From Acidobacteria bacterium UBA7540 (GTDB taxonomy: Bacteria; Acidobacteriota; Terriglobia; UBA7540), in contig DLMI01000084.1 of NCBI GenBank assembly GCA_002478145.1, forward strand, positions 8,253 through 47,073: a DNA stretch of 38,821 nt. Direction: 5' to 3'. Below, in pieces: positions 24,376-31,743 of the stretch (position 1 is the first letter of the stretch; every line of letters starts with the position of its first letter). The notes under the pieces are model-generated. The model made no database searches and was not told the DNA's origin. It saw only the letters and a program-made list of their open reading frames with translations. The position numbers were made by a program, and so were the translations under genes.

Positions 24376-26313
24376 TTACCATTTCGTAGCCTTGGTGTCG
24401 ATAAGCTGCCGAATCCAACCGATAAAATCGCCCAGCGTTTGAAAGCCGGCATCCCCTGTGTCCCGGCGCCGGACGGCTACGCCGCGCCTCTGGGCTTCGC
24501 GGTCGCCAACGACCAGCATGAAAGGCACCTTCTGAAGCTGCGCGTCCCGGATGCGCGCGTTCAATTTCTCATTGCGGTCGTCCAGGCTGGCGCGCAAGTT
24601 GGCGCGGCGCAATTCCTCGCAAACCTCGCGAGCGTAAGCCAAGTGCTTGTCGCTAATGGGGAGCACCACGGCCTGCACCGGAGCCAGCCACACCGGGAAA
24701 GCTCCCGCATAATGCTCAATCAACACACCAAAGAAGCGCTCCAGCGCCCCCAGCAGGGCCCGATGCACCATAATCGGCTGGTGAGTGCGCCCGTCGGCGC
24801 CGGTATATTCCAGGCCGAAGCGCTGGGGCAAGAAGAAATCGAACTGCACGGTGGTGAGCTGCCAGGGCCGGTTCAGCGCGTCGTGGAGTTTGATGTCGAT
24901 CTTCGGCCCATAAAAAGCCGCCTCGCCCGGCATGCGATGGAAGGGTATGTCGCGCTTGCGCAGCGCCGACTCCAGCGACTTCTCCGCCAGTTCCCACTGC
25001 GCGGGCTCGCCGGAGTACTTCTCGCGGTTCTCCGGGTCCCAGGTGGAGAGGTCCACCTCGTACTTGTCGAATCCGAAGGTCTTCATGAGCATCAGTGCGA
25101 AGTCCACGCACGCGCCCGCCTCGGATTCCACCGTCTCAGGAGTGGCGAAGATGTGAGCATCGTCCTGCGTGAAGCCGCGAACCCGTAGCAGACCGTGCAT
25201 CACACCGGACCGCTCGTAACGGTAAACCGTCCCGAACTCCGCCAAGCGCATGGGCAACTCGCGGTAGCTCCGCCTCTGGTCCTTGTAAATGAGGATATGG
25301 AACGGGCAGTTCATCGGCCTCAACTGGTATTCCGCATCCTCCAGGGGCATGGGCGTGAACATGTTCTCACGGTAGAAATTCCAGTGACCGCTGGTCTTCC
25401 ACAAATCCACTCGCGCCACGTGCGGCGTGAACACCAGGTCGTAGCCCTGCCGGAGGAGTTCCTCCCGCATGAAGTCTTCGATTTCCTTGCGGATGAGGCC
25501 ACCCTTGGGATGCCAGAAAATGAGCCCCGGACCGGCCTCGTCCTGAATGCTGAAGAGATCGAGTTCTTTTCCCAGCCGCCGGTGGTCGCGCCGCTTCGCT
25601 TCTTCGAGCTGCGCCAGGAAATCGTCCAGCCCCTTCTGGCTGAAGAAGGCAGTCCCATAAATACGCTGCATGGGATGCGAGTGCTCATCGCCTTTCCAGT
25701 GCGCGCCGGCTACGCTCAGCAGCTTGACGGCCTTGATGCGCCCCGTGGAGGGGATGTGCGGCCCACGGCAAAAGTCCAGGAACTTGCCGGTGCGATAGGC
25801 GGAGAATACGGGCTCGGCCTTTTCTTCGATGAGCTCGCACTTCAGGAACTCGCCCATTTGCGCGAAGAGCTTCTTTCCTTCTTCCTTGGGAAAGTGAACG
25901 CGCTCATTCGGGTAATTCGCCTTGATGATCTCGCGCATCCTTTCTTCAATTGTTTTGAGATCATCTTCCGTGAAGGGCTTCTCGCGATAGAAGTCGTAAT
26001 AGAAGCCAGTCTCAGTGGCAGGGCCCACTCCGGGATGCGCGTCCGGGAAAAGTTCCGTGACTGCGGCAGCCAGAACGTGAGCCGTCGAATGGCGGTAAAT
26101 CTCCAGGCCCTCGGGCGAGGATGGTGTAATGAACTGGATCGGCGCGTCCTGCTCGATCGGTGTCGACAGATCCACTAGGCGCCCGTCCAGCTTGGCCGCC
26201 AGCGCGTCCGCCGCCAGCCGTGGCCCGATCGACTTCGCCACCTCCAGGGCAGTTATCCCTTTCGGGAATTCCTTCAAACTCTTGTCAGGGAATTCGATTT
26301 GAACGTTTGCCAT
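24376..26313 (-). CDS. thrS: Threonyl-tRNA synthetase
   Basis: This 645-residue class II synthetase charges tRNA-Thr and removes mischarged serine. Domains in order: TGS (1-62), the editing domain with HSTAHVLAAAV and HWKGDEHSHPMQRIYGTAF (65-225), the catalytic core with zinc ligands around MNCPFHILIYK and VMHGLLRVRGFTQDDAHIF, and the anticodon-binding domain from about 535. Length is normal. ATG 26313 gives the usual start MANVQIEFPD; the Shine-Dalgarno GAGG is very close (one or two bases). It is first in the leftward cluster thrS-infC-rpmI-rplT-pheS-pheT; a likely promoter is at 26818-26846, giving a leader of about 500 nt. No T-box was recognised. Confidence 0.96.
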   Translation of the reverse strand: MANVQIEFPDKSLKEFPKGITALEVAKSIGPRLAADALAAKLDGRLVDLSTPIEQDAPIQFITPSSPEGLEIYRHSTAHVLAAAVTELFPDAHPGVGPATETGFYYDFYREKPFTEDDLKTIEERMREIIKANYPNERVHFPKEEGKKLFAQMGEFLKCELIEEKAEPVFSAYRTGKFLDFCRGPHIPSTGRIKAVKLLSVAGAHWKGDEHSHPMQRIYGTAFFSQKGLDDFLAQLEEAKRRDHRRLGKELDLFSIQDEAGPGLIFWHPKGGLIRKEIEDFMREELLRQGYDLVFTPHVARVDLWKTSGHWNFYRENMFTPMPLEDAEYQLRPMNCPFHILIYKDQRRSYRELPMRLAEFGTVYRYERSGVMHGLLRVRGFTQDDAHIFATPETVESEAGACVDFALMLMKTFGFDKYEVDLSTWDPENREKYSGEPAQWELAEKSLESALRKRDIPFHRMPGEAAFYGPKIDIKLHDALNRPWQLTTVQFDFFLPQRFGLEYTGADGRTHQPIMVHRALLGALERFFGVLIEHYAGAFPVWLAPVQAVVLPISDKHLAYAREVCEELRRANLRASLDDRNEKLNARIRDAQLQKVPFMLVVGDREAQRRGVAVRRRDTGDAGFQTLGDFIGWIRQLIDTKATKW

Positions 26314-26400
26314 TCCTCACTTACTTTCGAATCTCACAAATGTCTTACGCCAATATAGCAATTCTGACGGCATATGGTCAAACACCTACGACGCTTGACA

Positions 26401-26565
26401 CACGCTGGAAAATGGAAAATGGAAAATGGCGCTGCCATTTTCTGATTTCTACTTTCTGCTTTATCGGATGGGACCAGGAACTAGAAGCGGGAAAACCGGG
26501 CTGCCAGTTTCCATTTTCTAGTTTCCAGTTTCCACTTTCCAGTTTCCAGTTTCCAGTTTCTTCTT
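26401..26565. repeat. GGAAAAT and AGTTTCC short-unit arrays in thrS leader
   Basis: Three GGAAAAT units (26409-26430) face a partly complementary CCATTTTC block, and a second array of about eight TTTCCAG/TTTCCAC units follows at 26508-26560. Both lie inside the predicted thrS leader. A related AGTTTCC array lies at 27265-27350. Confidence 0.7.
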
Positions 26566-26817
26566 CTACTCAATGCCTCACAAATCGTCGATTAATGGCC
26601 ATCTTCTTGGCTTTGATCGGGGTTTGTTGTAGTGAAAATTGGGTTCGTTTTGAGCCCCTGAAAACGCTAACTCCTTTGCTTTCAATAGTTCTTTAGGTTC
26701 GTTCCCTCTATTTAGTATCTTTTTTGCATTTGGTGCCGATTTCCCGCCGCCGGCGGGCCGGTTTAGAACCCCCTGGGAGCGATCTGCTGACGCCCTTTAT
26801 CATAGACCAACCTACAT

Positions 26818-26846
26818 AGCCTATCACGCTCCTAGCCTCCTGTCAA
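26818..26846 (-). promoter_or_regulatory. Probable sigma-70 promoter for thrS operon
   Basis: On the minus strand TTGACA (complement of 26841-26846), a 17-bp spacer and TAGGCT (26818-26823) with an upstream TG one base before the hexamer (extended -10) form a good promoter pointing at thrS. The predicted start is near 26811. The -35 is perfect; the -10 matches 3 of 6, helped by the TG. Confidence 0.5.
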
Positions 26847-26991
26847 GCGCAAAATGCAGGACTGGGGATTCGGAAGAGCAGGATTGAGCGTTCAGGTTCA
26901 GAATACTTAGGACCTGCATCCTGTCCCCTCCAAAGGGATTCGTGTTTCCTCGCACTATCCCCTTCAGGATTCGGATTGAGTTGTGATATAG

Positions 26992-27054
26992 ATGCTTCGC
27001 AGGCGTGCCAAAAAGAAGCACGTCGTTGATTTTCAAAAGGGCAGCCAGAAATGA
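26992..27054 (+). CDS. Possible 20-residue basic peptide ORF
   Basis: ATG to TGA encodes MLRRRAKKKHVVDFQKGSQK, strongly basic. The stop codon lies inside the loop of the terminator 27035-27070, a compact arrangement reminiscent of leader peptides or small-protein genes. There is no Shine-Dalgarno and no recognised family; it may equally be the 3' part of a small RNA. Low confidence. Confidence 0.2.
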   Translation: MLRRRAKKKHVVDFQKGSQK

Positions 27055-27070
27055 CTGCCCTTTTTGTTTT
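27035..27070 (+). terminator. Strong rho-independent terminator
   Basis: The ten-base perfect stem AAAAGGGCAG/CTGCCCTTTT (27035-27044 with 27055-27064), a ten-base loop and the run TTTTTGTTTT form a classic intrinsic terminator for rightward transcription. It is the only clear one in the window and has no recognised gene upstream, which points to a small RNA or tiny ORF just before it. Confidence 0.75.
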
Positions 27071-27264
27071 AAGATCACTTTCAGACAATTATTCTTTTGC
27101 TCCGATTTCAAATTAGGACGGTACCGAAAGCCCCGTTTTCTTGTGCTTGAGGCGGGACGGATGGTAGCATGGAAGCCGGTTTCAGACGGGCGGCAAGACT
27201 CCGCCAATTATCGGCAGGGACAAAGAGCTTCACCACTGAGCACAGGGAGACAAAAGAGAAAGGA

Positions 27265-27350
27265 AAATGAAACTGGGAACTAGAAAACAGGAACTTGAAA
27301 ACAAGGCTGCCAGTTTCCAGTTTCCAATTTCTGATTTCCAATTTCCATAA
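27265..27350. repeat. GGAACTAGAAA / AGTTTCCA inverted array abutting holA start
   Basis: GGGAACTAGAAAACAGGAAC on the left and repeated TTTCCAGTTTCCAATTTC on the right run up to two bases before the holA start codon at 27352. The units are related to those at 26508-26560. It replaces any visible Shine-Dalgarno for holA. Confidence 0.7.
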
Positions 27351-27351
27351 C

Positions 27352-28443
27352 ATGCAACCTTCAGATTTTGTCGCCACATTCCGAAAAGGCAAAGCCGGCC
27401 AGGCTTATTTCCTTCGCGGCCCTGACCGGTTTCTCCAGGAAGAATGCCGCAAAGCGGTGGTGAACTCGATTCCCGAAGAAGCGCGGCAATGGTGCCTGGC
27501 GGAAATCGAGTTTCAGCCGGACCGGCTCCGGCAAGACCTGGAGGCAGCCCTACAGATGCCGATGTTGGGTGGACACAACTTCCTGCTCTTTTCTGACCCC
27601 GAGGATTTCAAACAGGCGGCCGAGGAAGACGCCGAGGCGCTGCGCGAATACCTGGAGCGCCCCTCTCCTTTTTCCACCGTGGTATTTACTGCGGCGGAGC
27701 CGGACCGGCGGCGGAAGTTCATCCAGTTGCTGGAGAAAAAGGCGGAGTTGGTGGAGATGCGGGCGCTCAATCGTCGCCAAGCCGCGCTGTGGGCCAGCGA
27801 CTTCCTCCATCAGGCGGGAGTGGAGATCGAGGCCGGATTGGCAGAGGAAATTGCGAGCAAGTTTGAGATCAGTAACGATTGGCGGGCCGAGGCGAAGACC
27901 TCCGGCGTCAACCTGCTCTGGATGCGCACCGAAATCGAGAAACTGCTTACCGCCATGCCAGGCAAGAAGCGCTGGGAAGCGGCTGACCTGGACTTGATCG
28001 TAGCCTTCCGCGAGGAGCGGGAAATCGGAAAGCTTCTGCGCGCCATCGCCGAACGGAAATGTGGCCAAGCGCTGGAATTCCTCCGTGAACTTTTGGCCAG
28101 CAAGGTCGCCGAGACATTGATTGTCTGGTGCGTGGGCGACCTCTTTCGCCAGACGCTGAGGGGCGGAGGGGCGCCTTACGGCGGTGGCCGGGGAGGCTGG
28201 TCGCGGCCCGCAAATCCCTATTCAACATGGGAAATCGTCCCGCTCGTTCTGCGGAATTATCCGCGCGAGGAATTACAGCAGGCGCTTCGGGCCGTCCGCC
28301 GCACCGATCTGGGAATCAAATCGTCGTGGAAGGATTCAAAAATCCTTTTGGAGTTTCTGGTTTGGCAGGTGGTGATCGGCAAGGAAACCTCCGGCGTGCC
28401 CACGATTGGCGAAGAACTCCCCGCTCCGGCCGGCGAAGGGTGA
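27352..28443 (+). CDS. holA: DNA polymerase III subunit delta
   Basis: This 363-residue subunit opens the beta sliding clamp in the clamp loader. It has the delta N-terminal AAA+-like fold: YFLRGPDRFLQEE (degenerate P-loop), MPMLGGHNFLLF, and the helical C-terminal domain with the DLGIKS segment near the end that is conserved in HolA. Length is normal (about 340). The ATG at 27352 is chosen because it starts the family N-terminus; the codons from 27295 are made of the repeat array. No Shine-Dalgarno is present. It converges on rpsT. Confidence 0.88.
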   Translation: MQPSDFVATFRKGKAGQAYFLRGPDRFLQEECRKAVVNSIPEEARQWCLAEIEFQPDRLRQDLEAALQMPMLGGHNFLLFSDPEDFKQAAEEDAEALREYLERPSPFSTVVFTAAEPDRRRKFIQLLEKKAELVEMRALNRRQAALWASDFLHQAGVEIEAGLAEEIASKFEISNDWRAEAKTSGVNLLWMRTEIEKLLTAMPGKKRWEAADLDLIVAFREEREIGKLLRAIAERKCGQALEFLRELLASKVAETLIVWCVGDLFRQTLRGGGAPYGGGRGGWSRPANPYSTWEIVPLVLRNYPREELQQALRAVRRTDLGIKSSWKDSKILLEFLVWQVVIGKETSGVPTIGEELPAPAGEG

Positions 28444-28691
28444 CCTCCTCAGCTTACTCGAAGCAGAAGGTTACGGTGAGTGCTCCCGGCTGCCCCATGG
28501 GCCTGCAGCCCACCCAGGGAGATGAAAACCTCCTGTGTTGTCACCCCCGCGTAAGCGGGGGTCCAGGTCAGTCCACATAGGGCTGGATTCCCGCTTTCGC
28601 GGGAATGACCGGAATCGGGTGATTTTCGAGAGAGCAGACACCGCGAGGCGAGCCGGGAGAACCCTAATGGTCCTCCCTTCGAAAACAGAAT
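28444..28691. repeat. holA-rpsT spacer with GTCATTCCCGCGAAAGCGGG-type inverted repeat
   Basis: The element 28540-28609 has 27-bp ends that are complementary at 22 of 27 positions, each itself containing a hairpin (CCCCCGCGTAAGCGGGGG and CCCGCTTTCGCGGG). This is a common dispersed repeat type in many bacteria. It lies between converging holA and rpsT and may serve as a transcription stop. No gene is seen. Confidence 0.7.
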
Positions 28692-28955
28692 TTACGTGAG
28701 AGCGTGGAAGGCGAGGGTCAAGCGCGACTTGTAGCCCGCTGCGGTGTTAGGATGCAGGGCGCCCTTGTGGATCGAGTGATCGATGAGAGCCAGGGTTGGC
28801 TTCAGGAGCGCTTCCGCAGCGGCCTTATCCTTGGCTTTGAGCGCGGCGCGGAACTTCCGGATCTGATGCCGCAACTTCGTGGTGTGCGCGCGGTTCAATT
28901 CGGTACGCTTTCGGGTTTGCTTGATGCTCTTTAATGCGGATTTGTGACTTGCCAC
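28692..28955 (-). CDS. rpsT: 30S ribosomal protein S20
   Basis: This 87-residue basic helical protein binds 16S rRNA early in 30S assembly. Its start VASHKSALKSIKQTRKRTELN and the block HKGALHPNTAAGYKSRL are canonical. Length is normal. The GTG at 28955 with AAGGAG five bases upstream fits the family better than the ATG at 28985, which would put the Shine-Dalgarno inside the gene. It is transcribed alone, divergent from hpt. Confidence 0.96.
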   Translation of the reverse strand: MASHKSALKSIKQTRKRTELNRAHTTKLRHQIRKFRAALKAKDKAAAEALLKPTLALIDHSIHKGALHPNTAAGYKSRLTLAFHALT

Positions 28956-29023
28956 AGAATCTCCTTTTATACAAGATGCCAGCACTCAATTTAACAGATG
29001 CTCCCAAAGAGCGTCAACGGTGA

Positions 29024-29578
29024 ATGCCCATGGGTAATGCTCCCTCTGAATTGAGCCTCGAAGTGCTTCTGGATTCGAGCCAGATTGCAGCGCGAATTCG
29101 CGAGCTTGGCGAGGAGATTTCCAGCGACTATCACGGCCGCACACCGCACCTGGTTGGGGTGCTCAAGGGCGCCTGGATATTCATGGCCGACCTCGTCCGC
29201 AACCTCTCCATCGAGGCCACCGTGGATTTCCTGGGAATTCAGAGCTACGTCGCCGGCACGACGTCATGGGGCGAAGTGAAAATCACCAAAGACCTTGACG
29301 TCAGTATCGCGGGACGCGAGGTTCTGGTTGTCGAAGACATCCTCGACACCGGGCGAACGTATCACTACCTCCAAGGCCTGCTCGCCGCTCACCAGCCCAA
29401 GAGCTTGAAGCTCGTCACTTTACTCGATAAGACCGCTCGCCGCGCCGTTGCCGTCAAGGCCGACTACGTTGGTTTCCAGATTCCCGACGTTTTCGTGGTC
29501 GGTTACGGCTTGGATTACAACCAACAATTTCGCCGCCTCCGCGAGGTGCGGTACCTCCGCCACGCGGCCTGCCTTTGA
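29024..29578 (+). CDS. hpt: Hypoxanthine phosphoribosyltransferase
   Basis: This purine-salvage enzyme joins hypoxanthine or guanine to PRPP, giving IMP or GMP. Of 184 residues, the PRPP loop is VVEDILDTGRT (102-112), preceded by VGVLKGAWIFMADL and FLGIQSYVAGTTSWG with the flexible-loop Ser-x-Gly region, and followed by LLDKTARR and ADYVGFQIPDVFVVGYGLDYNQQFR, the purine-binding site. A second ATG at 29030 has a better placed GGTGA upstream and may be the true start (182 residues). It converges on the DUF1579-like gene. Confidence 0.94.
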   Translation: MPMGNAPSELSLEVLLDSSQIAARIRELGEEISSDYHGRTPHLVGVLKGAWIFMADLVRNLSIEATVDFLGIQSYVAGTTSWGEVKITKDLDVSIAGREVLVVEDILDTGRTYHYLQGLLAAHQPKSLKLVTLLDKTARRAVAVKADYVGFQIPDVFVVGYGLDYNQQFRRLREVRYLRHAACL

Positions 29579-29583
29579 GAGGG

Positions 29584-30093
29584 CTACGACTTCTTTCGCG
29601 TGAAATGAATCGTATGGATCTGGTCCTTGCCATTCTCGCGCCACGTCCATTGTTCCGTGAAGTGATCCTGATCGGCGATTTGGATCACCAAGTGGTGCAT
29701 ATGCCCGGCGTTGGGATTCATCAGATTGGTGATACCCGTGAAGGAAAAATCGAACTCCTTCTGGTCGCCGGTGATGGCAAGTGTTTCCATGCGCGGCTGA
29801 TTGCCCGCCGCGCAGTAATGGGTCATCGCCAGGCGATTTCCATCCGCCGTGTAGAGGCTCACCATCTGGTCGTCTTCCTTGCTCTGAAATATCTCTTCCA
29901 GCGCGGTCCCATTCGAGACCAGCCGAATCGTGTTGGTCAGGGTTCCGCCTTGCGGAACGGCGGCTTCCCATGTGCCTACCAGGGTCTTTAGGCGATCGAA
30001 TCCCGACCCGGGCTTCTCTTGCGACCCCGCGCGGGCGGCAAGCACTCCGATCGCAATGGCCCCCAGAGCAAACCAGCAAAGTGTTTTTCGCAT
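29584..30093 (-). CDS. Secreted DUF1579-like protein
   Basis: This 169-residue exported protein has a clear signal peptide (FALGAIAIGVLAARAGSQE, cleavage near residue 24). The mature part begins with FDRLKTLVGTWEA, the usual opening of lipocalin-like or DUF1579 barrels, and alternates beta strands to the C-terminal EQWTWRENGKDQIHTIHFTRKK. The ligand is unknown. ATG 30093 has GGAGGAG at good spacing. It lies 25 bp after the SRPBCC gene and is probably the third gene of the arsR operon. Confidence 0.75.
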   Translation of the reverse strand: MRKTLCWFALGAIAIGVLAARAGSQEKPGSGFDRLKTLVGTWEAAVPQGGTLTNTIRLVSNGTALEEIFQSKEDDQMVSLYTADGNRLAMTHYCAAGNQPRMETLAITGDQKEFDFSFTGITNLMNPNAGHMHHLVIQIADQDHFTEQWTWRENGKDQIHTIHFTRKKS

Positions 30094-30118
30094 TTTCTCC
30101 TCCCAAAGTATTCTGAAT

Positions 30119-30595
30119 TTAGGCCTGCAGCTGCCGCTCCAAAACGTCGAAGCAGCAATTCCAACCCCTCCGCATTCGCTCGCGCAGTTCCCGTGTCGGA
30201 AGCAATTCGTGTGTCAGGACAACCTCCGTCGAACCCCAAAGATCACGGAATTCGACCGTCACCAGACTCTCGTGCGGCCCGCCGTCGCTCTTGCCTTCGG
30301 CATCGAGACGCTCCCAATTCCAGGCGAGAGCCAACTTCTCCGGAGGCCTTAGCTCACGATACCCGATCCACTGCTTGTATACGGTCCCATCCGGCATTCG
30401 GTTCTCGAGGTGGAACCCGCCTCCCTCGCGAATATCGAAATCCCAGTACCGGGTCGTACTTTGTGAAGGATCCCGGCACATCCACTTTTCTAGTTTTTCG
30501 GGTTTTGTCCAAGCTTCGAAGACTGTCGCACGCGGCGCCGTGAATATCCTCCGGATTTGAACCCGCGTTTGGGGGCCCTGTTGTGGCGTTGACAT
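30119..30595 (-). CDS. SRPBCC (AHSA1-like) domain protein
   Basis: This 158-residue protein has the helix-grip fold used to hold hydrophobic ligands (START/AHSA1 superfamily): RRIFTAPRATVFEAWTKPEKLEKWM at the start, GGGFHLENRMPDG in the middle and the long C-terminal helix RMRRGWNCCFDVLERQL. It is encoded right after an ArsR regulator, a widespread pair in which the regulator probably senses the same ligand. The start is ATG 30595, with AAAGGAAA upstream; it overlaps the end of the arsR frame by about 100 bp. Confidence 0.88.
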   Translation of the reverse strand: MSTPQQGPQTRVQIRRIFTAPRATVFEAWTKPEKLEKWMCRDPSQSTTRYWDFDIREGGGFHLENRMPDGTVYKQWIGYRELRPPEKLALAWNWERLDAEGKSDGGPHESLVTVEFRDLWGSTEVVLTHELLPTRELRERMRRGWNCCFDVLERQLQA

Positions 30596-30939
30596 GTTTC
30601 CTTTCCCTTCCTTTGGGGTTGTGCGAGAAAACGCGCAAGTGCATCGAACTGCTGTTCCCAGAATTGCCGGTAATGCTCGATCCATTCGGCCGCGTCCTTC
30701 ATGGGTTCGGCGACCAGGCGGCAGCGATTCACTCGTCCGTCTTTCCGCCGCGCCATAAGCTTTGCCCGCTCGAGCACCCGCAGGTGCTTGGATACGCCGG
30801 GGAGCGATATTTCGTAGGGCGCGGCCAATTCGCTGACGGAGGCTTCGCCCTGCGCCAGCCGCGCCAGGATGCCGCGCCGGGTGGCGTCGGAAAGCGCCGC
30901 AAACGTGGCGTCGAGCTCAGGCCCGAAATACTTAACCAT
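30490..30939 (-). CDS. ArsR-family winged-helix repressor
   Basis: This regulator of 149 residues has the ArsR core in residues 1-95: FAALSDATRRGILARLAQGEASVSELAAPYEISLPGVSKHLRVLERAKLMARRKDGRVNRC. Metal-binding cysteines of the ArsR/SmtB type are not seen, so it is the SdpR-like, non-metal subgroup that accompanies SRPBCC proteins. The start is ATG 30939. The last 45 residues (from about 105) are basic and overlap the SRPBCC gene in another frame. The promoter and operator (30931-30975) predict autorepression of the arsR-SRPBCC-DUF1579 operon. Confidence 0.9.
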   Translation of the reverse strand: MVKYFGPELDATFAALSDATRRGILARLAQGEASVSELAAPYEISLPGVSKHLRVLERAKLMARRKDGRVNRCRLVAEPMKDAAEWIEHYRQFWEQQFDALARFLAQPQRKGKETCQRHNRAPKRGFKSGGYSRRRVRQSSKLGQNPKN

Positions 30940-30948
30940 ATGGTTTAG
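30931..30948. promoter_or_regulatory. Probable ArsR operator overlapping the start codon
   Basis: AACCATATGGTT (30934-30945) is a perfect 12-bp palindrome, extended by CT/AG at the outer ends with one mismatched pair. It covers the arsR start codon and touches the -10 hexamer, the expected place for an autorepressor of this family to block RNA polymerase. Confidence 0.6.
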
Positions 30949-30975
30949 TATTCTCTCAGGCGCATCCTTTGTCAA
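30947..30975 (-). promoter_or_regulatory. Sigma-70 promoter of arsR, predicting a leaderless mRNA
   Basis: On the minus strand TTGACA (complement of 30970-30975), a 17-bp spacer and AATACT (30947-30952) are followed after seven bases by the arsR ATG. The expected transcription start is at or one base before the A of ATG. No Shine-Dalgarno would be transcribed. Confidence 0.65.
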
Positions 30976-31263
30976 GAAAAATCGTAGGGGGAATGCAGGC
31001 CGGCTGGAATGGGGCAGGGCTTGGCCACCTTAGCGGGGACTTAATTCCGCCGGGTACGGCCGGAGTTGCACTCTTTCGGTCCGCGCCTGTATACCAAAGG
31101 CCGCACGCCACCCGACACACTTTTGGCACCAGCGATGCGAGGGGGGCTCCCCTCAATTGGCGGGCTTCTGGCCAGAATCGTCGCCCTTTAACCTTTGGCA
31201 CCTTTGACCTTTGGCACTAGGAAACGCGCAAGCCCTGTGCTAAGATCACTTGGACTTTAAGTT

Positions 31264-31743
31264 ATGCTTGAGCGTCGCCAGGGCAAACGTTATCCGCTAA
31301 TCCTACCGGCGCAAGTCCGGTGGAAAGCCCGGGGGCGGAGTGTTGGCAAAGCGCGAGGGAGAACTGGAAATATGAGTTCCAGTGGGTTACTCATAGTGAT
31401 GCCCAGCCCCCTACCTCTCGGCACAACAATTAACGTCACGATCAATTTGCCCATCGAGTTAACGAAGGTTCCCGTTGAGCTTTCTTGTCAGGGGCGTGTG
31501 GTTCGCAAGAGCCGCATGGGCAAGAATCAGGGGATCGGCGCGATCATTGAAGATTTCGAGCTCCGAGCCTCGCGGCTAAAAGCTGCGAAAACCTTACCAT
31601 CCAGTACAGCGCCTGCGGGCACATGGGGTATTTTGCTCCCTTCGGCCAATGAAAAAAGCGCACAAGCCAAAGAGAATCCGGATTCTGTTAGCAGACCGGG
31701 AAGAGGTTTTTCGCCTCGGAGTAAGGCAACTCTTCTCCCTTGA
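31264..31743 (+). CDS. PilZ-domain protein (c-di-GMP receptor type)
   Basis: The first 105 residues form a PilZ domain, the usual c-di-GMP sensor: ERRQGKRYPL supplies an RxxxR motif near the N-terminus and GNMSSSGLLI the D/NxSxxG motif, then beta strands ending GIGAIIEDFEL. The last 50 residues are Ser/Pro/Arg-rich, not PilZ-like, and overlap the next gene by 95 bp. The start is ATG 31264; no strong Shine-Dalgarno is seen. A second PilZ gene lies 0.7 kb away on the other strand. Confidence 0.8.
   Translation: MLERRQGKRYPLILPAQVRWKARGRSVGKARGRTGNMSSSGLLIVMPSPLPLGTTINVTINLPIELTKVPVELSCQGRVVRKSRMGKNQGIGAIIEDFELRASRLKAAKTLPSSTAPAGTWGILLPSANEKSAQAKENPDSVSRPGRGFSPRSKATLLP

Larger units (their letters stand above)
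26314..27351. other. 1-kb spacer between divergent thrS and holA
   Basis: The spacer holds two short-unit arrays (26401-26565 and 27265-27350), a thrS-directed promoter (26818-26846), and a strong plus-strand terminator (27035-27070) that has no annotated gene before it. Between them the base composition is AT-richer than the genes. No tRNA or known riboswitch was recognised. A 20-codon frame (26992-27054) ends in the terminator loop. Confidence 0.6.

Noticed and set aside
24301..26178. Two long plus-strand frames (24301-25188, 25195-26178) antisense to thrS
   Set aside because: They mirror thrS codons and show no family motif; thrS is unambiguous.
26314..26810. T-box riboswitch in the thrS leader
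   Set aside because: No T-box core motif or terminator/antiterminator pair was recognised; the leader is mainly short-unit repeats.
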